Below are positions 15,343 through 25,400 of a stretch of DNA of 52,799 bases, in pieces. The stretch is from an uncultured Gemmatimonadota bacterium. GTDB lineage: Bacteria; Gemmatimonadota; Gemmatimonadetes; Gemmatimonadales; Gemmatimonadaceae. Under the pieces are notes generated by a model that was given only the letters and a program-made list of their open reading frames with translations, was not told the origin of the DNA and ran no database searches. How positions within the stretch are numbered: position 1 is the stretch's first letter; each line of letters opens with the position of its first letter. The position numbers and the translations under genes were made by a program. The DNA is taken from NCBI GenBank assembly GCA_946479015.1, contig CAMLEQ010000001.1, positions 1 through 52,799 of the forward strand, given 5' to 3'.

Positions 15343-16727
15343 GGCGCCGCGCCTCCCCCCTCGGCCAACATCCCCTCGAGCATCTTCGCGTAGCGATCCT
15401 CGAGGCGCCGGTCCCAGTAGGACGCGACGAATCGGATGATGCCCGACTTGTCCACGAACACCACGCCGGTCTGCGGATAGTTGGTGCCGTTCGCCGTCGG
15501 CGCGTTGATGCGGCGCCCGTCGGCCTTGAACGAGAACTGCGTGTTGGCGATCGCGAGCGCACCGGGAATCTTCACGTCGCCCACGAAGTAGATGCTATCG
15601 TACTGCGCCTCGGCCTGCGGCGTCGCGGGCGCCGTGTCGAGATAGAAGCCCCACGTCTGGGTGAGGAAGGTGACCTCGAAGTTCTGGCTGTGGAGGCGAT
15701 CCTCGAGACGCCGGATCGAGGCGAGCATCGCGTAGCAGCCGCCGGTGCACGGACGATAGATGTCGAGCAGCACCGAGACCTTGCCGCGACCGGGACGCAC
15801 CGGGGGCGCGCCACCGCTGCCGCTGCCGGTGCCCACGAGCGAGACCTGGTTCTGGCTCAGCACCCCGCCCCCGCCCTGGTCCGCCGCACCCGTGTTATAC
15901 CAGAAGCCGGCCTCGAGCGGCTGCGCCTTCTTCCCCATGTTCCCGTACATCACCTTGGCGCCCTCGATGATCGCGCGCGCCTGCCGCGCCTCCAGTGGGA
16001 GCGTCGCGAGCGCCGTGTCGACCACCGCGCGCGCCGCGTCCCCACCCTTGGTCAGCGCCTCGAGCTGCGCGCGCAGCTCGTACGTGTACGCGAGCGTGGT
16101 CGCGCGCCAGAGGCGCGTCTCCTCGGGCAGCTCCTTCCACGCGGCCACCGCGGCGTCGGTCTCGGCCCGAGTAGTGGCATCCTGCTCCCGGCCGTGCGCG
16201 AAGCTCGCCATCTCGTAGTGCGCGAGCACGCGCACGCTGGCGGCCGGCTTGCCGAGCTTGTCCAGCGCCGCGAGCGCCGCGCGCGCCTCCTCCACGCGCG
16301 CCGGCTTCCCCTCCATGTTGTCGGAGAAGGCGAGGTAGAGCTCCCACGCCCGCTCCGCCGCCGTTCGCTTCGCGAAGCCGGTCAGGTGGCGGCGCGCGGT
16401 GGCCAGCGCGATGGAGTCCTCGTGCGTGAGGAGGTGCACGTGCGCCGTGTTCAGCGCCTCGCCGTCCGCCTTCGTCGCGGCGGCCGTCTGGCACATCTGG
16501 ACGCTGTCGGTGGTGACCCTGTACAGCGTGTCCTGCTTCGGCGTCCACTTGGCGGTGTCCACCACCTCGCGGCGCTGCACCCGGTCGATCTGCTGCGAGG
16601 CGATGATGCAGCGCCCCGGGATGAACCCGCCGAACGGCCGCTCCGACGCCTGCTGCGCCGCGGCAATGCGCACCACGCCGGCCAGCGCCACGCCGGCCAG
16701 CGGCAGGATTGTCGATTTACACCGCAT
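15339..16727 (-). CDS. Secreted thioredoxin-fold protein with CxxxC motif (cassette A)
   Basis: This 462-residue protein has a Sec signal peptide (about 1-25), a helical repeat-like middle and a thioredoxin/AhpC-TSA fold at about 310-455 (VSVLLDIYRPCTGGC, FEVTFLTQTWG, TGVVFVDKSGIIRF). The active-site-like pair is C327-x3-C331, as in Sco copper-handling proteins, not the CxxC of thioredoxin. An N-terminal pair, C40 and C79, is spaced exactly as C54/C93 in the copy-B paralogue at 43692-45065. The ATG overlaps the end of the upstream Tld gene by 11 bp, implying translational coupling. It is the last gene of the cassette and probably acts in the periplasm on thiols or metal. Confidence 0.75.
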   Translation of the reverse strand: MRCKSTILPLAGVALAGVVRIAAAQQASERPFGGFIPGRCIIASQQIDRVQRREVVDTAKWTPKQDTLYRVTTDSVQMCQTAAATKADGEALNTAHVHLLTHEDSIALATARRHLTGFAKRTAAERAWELYLAFSDNMEGKPARVEEARAALAALDKLGKPAASVRVLAHYEMASFAHGREQDATTRAETDAAVAAWKELPEETRLWRATTLAYTYELRAQLEALTKGGDAARAVVDTALATLPLEARQARAIIEGAKVMYGNMGKKAQPLEAGFWYNTGAADQGGGGVLSQNQVSLVGTGSGSGGAPPVRPGRGKVSVLLDIYRPCTGGCYAMLASIRRLEDRLHSQNFEVTFLTQTWGFYLDTAPATPQAEAQYDSIYFVGDVKIPGALAIANTQFSFKADGRRINAPTANGTNYPQTGVVFVDKSGIIRFVASYWDRRLEDRYAKMLEGMLAEGGGAAP

Positions 16728-18174
16728 CGGCCAGACTCGTCATGCTGAAGTCATGCACCTTCGCCATCGGCACGATCGTCGGCTGCCACATGAGGGCGCG
16801 CACCGGTGCGCCGAGCGACTCGAGGTTGTTGAAGGCGTACAGCGGGGACTCGCGGAAGCGGAAGTTCTTCACCGGATGCGTGATCTTCCCGTGCTCGATG
16901 AGCCACACGCCATCCGATGTGGTGCCCGTGCAGAGCAGGCTGTTGAGGTCCACCAGACGCACGTTGGCCAGCCGGGTGACGAGGAGCCCGCGATCGGTGC
17001 TGGCGATCATCTCCTCGAGCGTCGTGTTCCCGCCGCTCATGCGGAAGGCCAGGCTGTTGTTCAGCGGATCCGGCTTGTTGAGCTGCTGCACCGCGTACCA
17101 CCGGTCGTAGGACAGCTCCTTCAGCACGCCGTTCTCGATCCACTTCACCGGGTGGTTCGGGCTGCCGTCGTACGAGAAGGGGAGGAACGGCATGTCGGGA
17201 TCGGTGGGATCGGCGCTGATGGTGATGCGCCGGTCGAGCACGAGCTGCCCGATCTTGGAGTTCCCGCCGCCCCCACCGCCGCCGCCGGAGCCCTGGTCGC
17301 CGAACGCCGCCGTGCTCCCCACGGGCCCGTCGGAGCGCGCCTGCTGCGGACGGTCCGCCCACGGCCCGATCCCCTGTTCCGCGGGGCGCCGCTGGAGCGA
17401 CAGCACGAGCTGGAACATCAGCGCGGCCACCGCCTGCGGCTCGAGGATCACGTCGTAGCGCCCCGGCTCGATCGCCACCGGGTCCGCCGAGCGCTTGCAC
17501 TTGTCGAGCGCGATCGCCGAGAGCTTGTCCGGGTCGATCTTGCGCCAGTCGAGGTTGTCCACCCCCGCCCAGCCGGAGCCGGTGCCCGTGGCGTTGCGCA
17601 CGGTGAGGCTGTACTCCGCGCGCGTCCCCGGCTGGTAGGCGAAGAGCCCCGCCGAGTTCACCGCGCCGTAGCCGGTGGCCGAGACCTCGAGGTACCCCGC
17701 CGCGAGCAGCTTCTCGGCGATCGCCGGCTCCACGAGCTGCCGCTGGAGCTTCGCGCGCGCGGCGGCATCGAGGTTGAAGGTGGCGTCGCTCCAGAGGTTG
17801 TTCTTCAGGTACTTCTCCGAGCTCCGCAGCGAGTAGGGCGCCTGGGAGACGTTCTCGAACCGCATCTGGCGCTCGATCTCGGCGAGCGCGGCGCGGATCG
17901 AATCGTCATCCAGGCGGTTGATCTCCATGTACGCCGATGCGCCCCGCTCCGAGCGCGTGATCCTGATTTGGTGGTCGGTGGTGTCGCCGGCGGAAATGAT
18001 CTCGTTTCGCGCCCAGCGCAGGTTCCCCGTCCACCGGCTGCTGATCCACAGCGAGACCTCTCCGCCGCCCGTGGACAGGCGCTGGATGCGTGCGAGCAGA
18101 TCGTGGCACGCGTCCGCGGACAGGAACCGGTCGGGCGTGAACAGCGAGGCCGGCCGAGTGAAGATCGGGCTCAC
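16717..18174 (-). CDS. TldD/PmbA (TldE-like) protein, second subunit (cassette A)
   Basis: The 485-residue protein has the TldD/PmbA layout: substrate-channel N-terminal half (WTGNLRWARNE, about 45-55) and C-terminal half with AFRMSGGNTTLEEMIAST, RGLLVTR and the final WLIEHGKITHPVKNFRF region. No HExxxH is present, as is normal for TldE. It carries no signal peptide, although its partner has a Tat signal. The GTG at 18174 overlaps the stop of the TldD-like gene by 4 bp (GTGA), so the two are translated together. An insertion with a run of eight glycines (coded about 17264-17287) is missing in copy B. The frame remains open upstream, overlapping the partner gene, but that part is not used. Confidence 0.8.
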   Translation of the reverse strand: MSPIFTRPASLFTPDRFLSADACHDLLARIQRLSTGGGEVSLWISSRWTGNLRWARNEIISAGDTTDHQIRITRSERGASAYMEINRLDDDSIRAALAEIERQMRFENVSQAPYSLRSSEKYLKNNLWSDATFNLDAAARAKLQRQLVEPAIAEKLLAAGYLEVSATGYGAVNSAGLFAYQPGTRAEYSLTVRNATGTGSGWAGVDNLDWRKIDPDKLSAIALDKCKRSADPVAIEPGRYDVILEPQAVAALMFQLVLSLQRRPAEQGIGPWADRPQQARSDGPVGSTAAFGDQGSGGGGGGGGNSKIGQLVLDRRITISADPTDPDMPFLPFSYDGSPNHPVKWIENGVLKELSYDRWYAVQQLNKPDPLNNSLAFRMSGGNTTLEEMIASTDRGLLVTRLANVRLVDLNSLLCTGTTSDGVWLIEHGKITHPVKNFRFRESPLYAFNNLESLGAPVRALMWQPTIVPMAKVHDFSMTSLADAV

Positions 18175-19811
18175 GCTTTCCTCATGTTGTCGGTGACTGG
18201 CACCTTCTTGAAGCGCGCGGGCACCGCCCCCACGCCGAAGCTGCACTCCTGTGAGGGTTGTCCCTTGTAGACGGTGGTCCCCGACCAGTGCTGCGTGCCG
18301 CGACCGCCGATCGCCTGGAGACTCTTCCAGAGCTCGGGGGCGCGGAAGAGCACCTCGGTGTGACTGATGGCCCGCGTCCGCTTCCCCTTCCTCACCTCGT
18401 AGACGAACTCGCCGTCCACCTCGCCGTTGAGCTGCTGGCGATCGGCGTACACGCCGCCGGCGCAGATCACGAGCCCCTTCTCGAGGCTGGACACGAGGTC
18501 CTCGAAGGTGGTGTCGGTGCTGCCGGGCACCATCTCGATGTTCGGCGGGACGACCATCGGCACGCCGATCGCGCTGTCGCGGGACGCGCACCCGTGCGAT
18601 CGCGCGGGGTGCCCGCTCTTCGCGTAGTACGGGGCGATCTCGCTCACCAGCTCGCGCGTGGTGTGGTAGTCCACCAGCACGCCCTTGTCGACGACCGTGT
18701 AATCGACCGGCTGCACGCCGTCGTCGTCCCAGTGCACGGTGGAGACGCCGCCGGGGCGCGAGCGGTTGGCCTTCACGTTGAGGAGGTCCGGACCGACGGC
18801 GAACTTGCCGAGCATGTCCTCGGGTGGGGCCAGATACGTGGTGCCCCCCGCGTTCGCCTCGAAGCCGAGCACGCGGTCCAGCTCCGCGGCGATCCCCACC
18901 GTGCGCGCCAGGATCTGCGCCGTGGCACGCGCATCGAACACGATGTCGTACCGGTCGGGGATCACGCGCACGGCGTCGATCATGAAGAGCGAGTCCTCGA
19001 TGAGCCGTGGCATCTCATCGGCGAGCTTGGCCTCGGCCACGAGCTCCCACCCGCCGGTGGCCGGCTGGAGGATGTCCGAGCTGCGCCCCGCCATCCCCTT
19101 CGGCGTGGTCACGCCGATGGAGAACGATGGCTTGGCGAGGTACAGCGTCTGCGACACGAAGGAGCCGTCGGTGGACGCGAACGTCTTCTCCTGCCGCTGG
19201 AACCAGGTGTCCATCCCGGCGCCGACGCTGGCGACGGTGGCGCCCAGGTTGGAGCGCGACGCGGTCTCGGCGAAGGCGTACGCCACGGCGATCTTCTCCT
19301 CGATGCTCACGGAGAACGGATCGCGCTCGATCGGGGTGCGCCACTCGCCGACGGCGACGGGCGGGGGATCACCGAGGGTGATCTTGCGGCGCCCGCCCTG
19401 CGCGTTGGTGCGCGCCTGCGACGCGGCCTCGCGGCCGAGGCGTGCCGCCTCCTCGAGCGTCCACAGCGGGCTGGCGGTGAATCCCCAGGCGCCATCCACC
19501 AGCACGCGCACGCCGATGGCGGCCTTCTCGCTGTTCTGGAGGATCCCGTACCCGGAGCTCCCCATGAAGCGGATCCACTCGATGCGCGTCAGCGTGAAGC
19601 ACGCATCGGCGTAGCTGGCGCCGGCCGCCTTGGCGGCATCGAGGGCGGCTGCGGCGAGCTCCTTGAGCTGCGGATCGCCCACGCGCGGGTAGGCGTCCAG
19701 CCCGGTGAACACGCCGCCGAGGGGCGTGCCGCCCAGCGGCGTGCGGCGCCCACCGACGGCGATCGCCGCCATCGACGCCATCTTCAGAAAATCACGACGA
19801 GAATGTGACAC
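18171..19811 (-). CDS. Tat-exported TldD-like protein without HExxxH (cassette A)
   Basis: The product (546 residues) begins with a twin-arginine signal, SRRDFLKMASMAAIAVGG, so it should be folded before export. The rest is a TldD-type protein: N-terminal domain (about 45-150), central part and C-terminal domain (about 285-540; GVLVDYHTTRE, RSHGCASRDS). Active TldD proteins, as I recall them, have HExxxH followed by xELDR-x2-GYEAN. Here the aligned stretch is LARTVGIAAELDRVLGFEAN (about 301-320), so both metal histidines and the glutamate are lost. The late Cys-Gly-Lys motif reads VYKGQPSQ. The GTG at 19811 places the RR motif at residues 5-6. A strong hairpin lies upstream (19861-19905). Confidence 0.8.
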   Translation of the reverse strand: MSHSRRDFLKMASMAAIAVGGRRTPLGGTPLGGVFTGLDAYPRVGDPQLKELAAAALDAAKAAGASYADACFTLTRIEWIRFMGSSGYGILQNSEKAAIGVRVLVDGAWGFTASPLWTLEEAARLGREAASQARTNAQGGRRKITLGDPPPVAVGEWRTPIERDPFSVSIEEKIAVAYAFAETASRSNLGATVASVGAGMDTWFQRQEKTFASTDGSFVSQTLYLAKPSFSIGVTTPKGMAGRSSDILQPATGGWELVAEAKLADEMPRLIEDSLFMIDAVRVIPDRYDIVFDARATAQILARTVGIAAELDRVLGFEANAGGTTYLAPPEDMLGKFAVGPDLLNVKANRSRPGGVSTVHWDDDGVQPVDYTVVDKGVLVDYHTTRELVSEIAPYYAKSGHPARSHGCASRDSAIGVPMVVPPNIEMVPGSTDTTFEDLVSSLEKGLVICAGGVYADRQQLNGEVDGEFVYEVRKGKRTRAISHTEVLFRAPELWKSLQAIGGRGTQHWSGTTVYKGQPSQECSFGVGAVPARFKKVPVTDNMRKA

Positions 19812-19860
19812 GTGGGACGATGCGGGTGAGGTGATGCGGATCGGCGCGTACCGCGCCGCC

Positions 19861-19905
19861 ATCGTGACAGCGGGGCGCTGGACCTCGGCGCCCCGCTGTC
19901 ATGAT
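19861..19905. promoter_or_regulatory. Intercistronic hairpin before the TldD-like gene
   Basis: TGACAGCGGGGCGC (19865-19878) pairs perfectly with GCGCCCCGCTGTCA (19888-19901) over a 9-base loop, and the stem extends to 18 bp (19861-19878 with 19888-19905) with one mismatch. It fills the 117-bp gap between the lipoprotein and TldD-like genes. With no U-tract it may be an mRNA processing or stability element that sets different levels for the SusCD and Tld halves. Copy B has only 13 bp here and no such hairpin. Confidence 0.55.
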
Positions 19906-19928
19906 GGACGTGAGATGTCGGCCCGACC

Positions 19929-20960
19929 CTACGGCTCGGGCCACGGAACGACCGTGATCGTCCCCTTGAACCCCTTGTCGCTCGTGTAGGTGTACTGGCC
20001 CACGTTCGGGAAGCTCACCACGGCGGGGGGGTTCTGCCACGCGTACCCCTTCGGCAACTTCGGAATGTTCCCGCCGATCGCGTTCGTGGTGTCATCGAAG
20101 ACGATGCCCACGTCCTCCGTGGTGTTCAGGTTGCTGAACTGCACCACGCCCCCCTGGAGCACGGTGACGTCCGTCTGAGGCATGATCGACGGACTCGGAT
20201 TCAGGCTGTACGACACCGGGTACACGTAGAGCGACGCGGTGTCGGCGTACGTGAGCGAGAGCGTGAGGCTGTCCTGATACTCGTGCCCGAAGATGAACGC
20301 CTCGGCATGGATGGTGACCTGCCCCACGTTCCTCGGCTGACCTCCGCCCCACCACGGGTTCAGGTAGAACGTGCTGAGCCCCGCCGACGCGTCGTAGTGC
20401 GTGGACGGGTAGATCGTGTCCCCATCGGCGTCGAGCAGCACGTTGCCTGCGGCATCCTTCAGCACCGCGTCGAAGTTCCGCCACACGTTGGCCGGCACGA
20501 GCGACGGGCCGTCGGGGAGCATCTGGAAGGTGGTGAAGTCGTACGGCGTGGCCACGATCGACACGCGCGCCGTGTCCTGGATCGTCCAGTTCCCCTCCTC
20601 GCTCTGGACGGTCGCGAGGACGAGCACGCGATCGCGCTCCGCGAGCCCCGTCAGCTTCCCCGAGGGATCGATCGTGAGGACGTTCGTGTCCGGCGTGCTG
20701 AAGACCACCGGCGGGAGTCCGGAGATCGGCGTGCCGTCGATCGTCACCGGCGTCGCCTCGAGCTGCACCGGCTCGCCGATCACCGTGGTGACGGCGTGAT
20801 GGTTCATGACCAGCTTCCAGGGGATCGTCTCGATCGAGTTCTTCGGCTGGATGATCGAGTCGCCGCCCGTGCACGCCGCCAGCGCCAGCACCAGCGCGGG
20901 GATCGCCCATCCGCGCGCACCGGCGAGGCGCCGGGCGCCATGATCACGTTGTGCTCGCAT
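19929..20960 (-). CDS. Lipoprotein with Ig-like and cupredoxin-like domains (cassette A)
   Basis: The 343-residue protein has a lipoprotein signal (ALVLALAACTGG), a BIG2-like bacterial Ig region (about 60-150; VFSTPDTNVLTIDPSGKLTG) and a C-terminal domain (about 265-343) that reads like a cupredoxin: VTVLQGGVVQFSN, VFDD, GNIP, FPNVGQYTYTSDKGFKG. Blue-copper relatives have Y-x-C-x2-H-x2-M in the last segment and an early H. Here the Cys is Ser and the His residues are missing, so copper binding by the usual site is not expected. The ATG at 20960 is used; an alternative at 20978 overlaps the SusD stop. It lies between SusD and TldD-like genes, as in copy B. Confidence 0.7.
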   Translation of the reverse strand: MRAQRDHGARRLAGARGWAIPALVLALAACTGGDSIIQPKNSIETIPWKLVMNHHAVTTVIGEPVQLEATPVTIDGTPISGLPPVVFSTPDTNVLTIDPSGKLTGLAERDRVLVLATVQSEEGNWTIQDTARVSIVATPYDFTTFQMLPDGPSLVPANVWRNFDAVLKDAAGNVLLDADGDTIYPSTHYDASAGLSTFYLNPWWGGGQPRNVGQVTIHAEAFIFGHEYQDSLTLSLTYADTASLYVYPVSYSLNPSPSIMPQTDVTVLQGGVVQFSNLNTTEDVGIVFDDTTNAIGGNIPKLPKGYAWQNPPAVVSFPNVGQYTYTSDKGFKGTITVVPWPEP

Positions 20961-20970
20961 GTGATGTGTC

Positions 20971-22461
20971 TCAGGCATCGCGGTTGATGCAGCCCTTGTA
21001 CTGCTGGTTGATGGCGCGCTCGGTGTTCGGGATCGGCACGTTCGTGTACCGTCCGTACGCCTGCGCCGCGCCGATGGGATACGGACCCGTGGGATAGACC
21101 TCGTCCTGCGGCCACCCGTACACGCGCACGAGGCGGCGGAGATCGCCCTGCCGGATCCCCGTGAGGAAGGTCCAGTAGGCGCGCTCGTCGTAGACCATCT
21201 TGATCCGCGCCTTCTGGTCCCCCGGATCGGTGAGCGGCGGCAGCCCCGCCACGCCGCCGGTGCCCGCGGGCGCCGGATCGGGGCAGGTGGCCGCATCCGT
21301 GCACGAGGTGCGCAGCGTGTTGAGGATCGTCAGGAACGACGCGTCACCGGCGTTCGCCTTCGCCTCGGCCTCGGCGAGCCGCGCCTCGATCCCGCTCGCC
21401 ACCACGATGTCCTCCCCGTTCTTCGGCTTCGTCGACGTGCCGTGCCAGAAGTTGTCGTTCGGGAACATCCACGCGGGCAGCGTATAATTCGTGAGCGGAT
21501 AGGTGGTGCTCTGGATCGGCGACGAGATCAGCGGAACGCGCGGATCGTGCGACGACACGAACGGCAGGCCGTTGATCCCCTCGCGGTCGCCGATCGTCCC
21601 GAAGCCGTTCTCGGGGTCGGTGTACGTGGGCACGCCCCACACCCAGTTGTTCGAGAACGATCCCACGTAGTCCACCGCATAGCGCGCCTTGTACACGAAG
21701 TCCGTGGGCACGTCCTGCACGGCGGCCGCCGCCTCCTGGAACTTCCCGAGATCGAGCAGCGCGCGGGCCTTCCCCACCTCCGCCAGGTACTTGAAGTTCA
21801 GGCTGTCCCCCACGTTCGCCAGCGCGCTGTCGTACTCCGCCACCGCGCGCTCGTACACCGAGTCGGTGCTGATCCCCGGCTCGTACTCGTAGCCGCCGGG
21901 GCTGGTGTAGTTGGTGAGGGGGATGCCGGAGCAGAAGAAGTCCGCGAGGTACGTCATCGTCAGCCCGCGGATCGCGAACATGTGCCCCACCAGGTCCTTC
22001 GGCTGGAGCGGCGCGTAGTTGCGCAGGTAGAAGATCGCGTCCACCGCCTGGTTCCGCCCCATGTTCATGAGGCGGTACCAGGACTCGACGGTGGTGGAGC
22101 GCAGGATGGCGTCCTCCGGCATGTCGCGCGCGTCGATCTCGTCGAGGCTGCCGGGCTGCATCGGCGCGATGTCGCCCGTGGCATACGCGCCGGTGGTCAG
22201 CTCATCGCTCAGCCGCCCCGCGATCACCACGTAGCCGGTGTTCGCGCCGCCGAAGCCGCGACGGAACGCGTGAATCGCGCCGTGGTACAGCGAGATCGCG
22301 CCCTCCTCCGTCTTCAACGCCTCCGGATCGGCGGTGGTCGGCGGCAGCTTGGCCTTCACCAGGTCCTGCCAGGAACAGCCGGCGAGGACGGTCAGCAGTA
22401 CCGTCGCGATCGTGCGGAGTGCAGCCACGCGGCGGCCCGTCCCGCTCGTATGAAGTCTCAT
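20971..22461 (-). CDS. SusD/RagB family outer-membrane lipoprotein (cassette A)
   Basis: This 496-residue lipoprotein (signal ...TVLLTVLAGCSWQ) has SusD hallmarks: an early TPR-like helical region, LADFFCSGIPL, and the C-terminal RAYWTFLTGIRQGDLRRLVRVYG followed by YPTGPYPIG. SusD proteins sit on the cell surface over a SusC channel and catch the ligand. The last residues (YKGCINRDA) parallel those of copy B (FTGCFDRDP), and FCSGIPL is also shared, so two cysteines are conserved outside the lipobox. The ATG at 22461 has GAGGAG 10 bases upstream. It begins 28 bp after the SusC stop. Confidence 0.9.
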   Translation of the reverse strand: MRLHTSGTGRRVAALRTIATVLLTVLAGCSWQDLVKAKLPPTTADPEALKTEEGAISLYHGAIHAFRRGFGGANTGYVVIAGRLSDELTTGAYATGDIAPMQPGSLDEIDARDMPEDAILRSTTVESWYRLMNMGRNQAVDAIFYLRNYAPLQPKDLVGHMFAIRGLTMTYLADFFCSGIPLTNYTSPGGYEYEPGISTDSVYERAVAEYDSALANVGDSLNFKYLAEVGKARALLDLGKFQEAAAAVQDVPTDFVYKARYAVDYVGSFSNNWVWGVPTYTDPENGFGTIGDREGINGLPFVSSHDPRVPLISSPIQSTTYPLTNYTLPAWMFPNDNFWHGTSTKPKNGEDIVVASGIEARLAEAEAKANAGDASFLTILNTLRTSCTDAATCPDPAPAGTGGVAGLPPLTDPGDQKARIKMVYDERAYWTFLTGIRQGDLRRLVRVYGWPQDEVYPTGPYPIGAAQAYGRYTNVPIPNTERAINQQYKGCINRDA

Positions 22462-22489
22462 CGGAGCCATTCTCCTCGATGTCGCTCGT

Positions 22490-25400
22490 TCAGAACTGGA
22501 GTTGTACGCGCACGCCGTACTCCCGGGGGGCGGCGAACGCCGAGCCGGCGACCACCGCGTTGCCACTCACGGGCGTGGTGTTGATCCCGGGGTCCATCCC
22601 GTGGTAGTTGCTCCAGTGCGTGAGGTTGCTCGCCGTGAAGCGCACCGTCGCCGACTTGGCCCCCACCGACGCCGCGATCCGCTGCGGCAGCATGTAGCCA
22701 ACGGAGAGGTCCTGGAAGCGCAGCACCTTCACCGTCTCCATGAAGCACCAGTCGGTGGACGGGTGCGGCCAGCTCTGCTGGGCCGCGGCGATGCACGCCT
22801 GATCCTTGAGGCTCCCGAAGCCCTGCCCGATCGCGAGGCTCGAGAGCATCGACTTCCGCAACTGGTTGAACTGCGTCATGCCGTTGCTGTACGCGAAGTT
22901 CGCGTCCACCGTCAGCCGGTTCCGCAGGAAGCCCAGGTGATGGCTCATGTAGGCCGTGTACTTCGGCTCCGTCGGCCCCACGTACGTGAGGCTGTCGCCG
23001 ACGCGCACCTCGTTGGGGCTGATGATTCCGTTGTGGTCGTCGTCGTTCCATCCGAGGATCGGCCGCGCCCACCGCCCGAAGAGCGGATAGCCCTCGACGA
23101 TCCGCGAGTCGTTCCCCGTGTACAGGTCGCCGCTGGCGCTGAGCGACAGGAACGTGACCATCCCCGGCGCGATCTTCTGGAGCTTGTTGCTGCGCGACGT
23201 CACGTTGCCGGTGATGCTGTACGACACCGGGTCGCGATCGAGCACGCGCACGGTGGCGCCGAGCTCGAAGCCGTGGTTCACCACGTCGCCCACGTTCAGG
23301 AGCTCCGGCCGCACCACGGCGGGACCGAGCGAGCCGGCCACCGGACCGCGGTCGATCGCGTCCCACGTGTACTTGCGGTACCAGGTGGCGTCGAGCGAGA
23401 GGCGCGACTGGAACAGCTCCATCTCGAAGCCGCCCTCGTACTCGCGGCTGTGCTCCGGGCGCAGCCCGGGGTTCCCCGGGCTTCCCAGCTCGGCGAAGTC
23501 GCCGGTGGGGGAGCCGTTGTCGAGCACGTAGTTCCCCTGCATCGCGTACGTGCGCAGCTTCGCCGTGGAGCTGGGCATCACGCCGGCGTTGCCGGTGGCG
23601 AAGCGGATGCGGAAGAGCGAGATGTGATCCTTGAAGGGGAAGAACGGCTCCTCGGAGAGCACCCACGACGCGTTGTACTTCGCGTAGATCGGCTTCACCG
23701 TCTCGCCGAGCGAGCTCGCCGCGTCCTGCCGGAGCCCCACGGTGAAGAACAGGCGGTTGCGCCGCATGTTGAGCTGCTCCTCGAAGTACCACCCGGCGAG
23801 CGCCTGCTCGTCACCGATGTCGCTGATGAACTTCGTGCCGCGCGCCGTGTAGAACTTGCGCCCCACCCCGAGATCGCTCGCGTTCCCGTACAGCTCGTAC
23901 GTGGTGCTCTTCTGGTAGTTGCCGCCGAAGCGCGACTGCGTCTCGAGCCAGCTCGCCACCGGCAGGTTCACCGAGCCGCCGACGGTGAGCGTCTGCTCGA
24001 GATCGGACCGGCGCCCGCCGTTGATGTAGCCCTTGAGCCCCTGGTCCTGCGAGCCGTTGCAGAGCGGCTTGCAGGAGCCGCGCGCCGCGTAGTACTGGTC
24101 GTCGTTCAGCGAGAAGTCCCACCCGTAGGTGAACGTGCCGCTGAACACGTTCCCGCCCCACCACTTCGGCTGCCAGTTGATGTTCGCGTCGCCGATCACG
24201 TGCTTCAGGCTCTCGGTGCGCGACCCGTACCAGTTGTCCCAGCCGGCGACCGGCGACGTGTCGGTGGGGAAGCGCGGGGCGGTGAGCAGTCCCGACATGC
24301 CGTCGTTCCCCACGCGCTGGTTCTCCGACATGAAGCTCGTGCCGATCGCGAAGTGCGAGTTGCCCAGGAACCGCCCCGTGATCCGCGCCGTCGCCGACGC
24401 ATCGGTGCGCGCGTTCGGCCTGATGGTCTCCTCGGCGAGCGGCTGCCCGCCGCGACCGGCCTCGATGTAGTTGATGTTGACGTCGGGGAGCTTGGCGGTG
24501 CCCAACTGGTCGAGGTAGGTGCCGCCGAGGAAGTACTGGAGCCCCTCGTTGCCGCCGGACACGTTTGCGCCGAACGACTGCGTGTACCCGTTCGCCTGCG
24601 GCGTGAAGCGCGGATCGCGGAGCATGTTGAAGCCCAGGATCTTGCCCGGGATCGGAATGCACGACCCGTTGGAGATCCCGACGATCCCGCAGTTCGGGTT
24701 CGGCCCCGCGCCGCCGGCCAGCGGGTAGCCGAGCTGCTGCACGGGGTAGTCGTAGTCCTTCACCTGGGTGAGCTCGCGGCGGTCCGCGTACACGTTCCAC
24801 CGCGGCGGGCCGGCGTGCCCCTGCTTGGTCTTGATGATGATCACGCCGTTGGCGGCCTGGCTGCCGTACAGCGTGGACGCCGCCGGCCCCTTCATCACCT
24901 CGATCGACTCGATCGTGTTCGGGTCGATGTCATCGAGACGCGAGGAGAGGTTGTTCGCCCCCGTGCCGCCGACGACGCCGGCGTACATGGAATTGTTCAC
25001 CTCGCTCTTCGCGTCGTTCGAGATGCGGATCCCGTCGACGATGATGATCGGGGCGTTGTCCGACTCGATGCTGCTCAACCCTCGAATGCGGAGCCGCGTC
25101 GGCGCGCCCACCGCGCCGCTCCCGGGGGTCGCGAGCAGGCCGGGGAGGCGGTTCGCCAGCAGCTGGCTCACCGTGGCCGCCGGCGTCACGGACATCACCG
25201 AGTCCGCGTTCACCGTCACGATGGAGTTGCCGACCTCGAGCTTCTGCCGCTCGCCGGCGCCGGTGGTCACCACCTCCTGGAGCACGCTCGCCACCTTCGT
25301 GAGCGCCAGGCGGATGGTGGTGTCCGCGCCGGCCGCCAGCACGATGGTCACCCGGACGGGCTTGTAGCCGAGGCGGTGCGCCGTGATCACGTGCGTGCCG

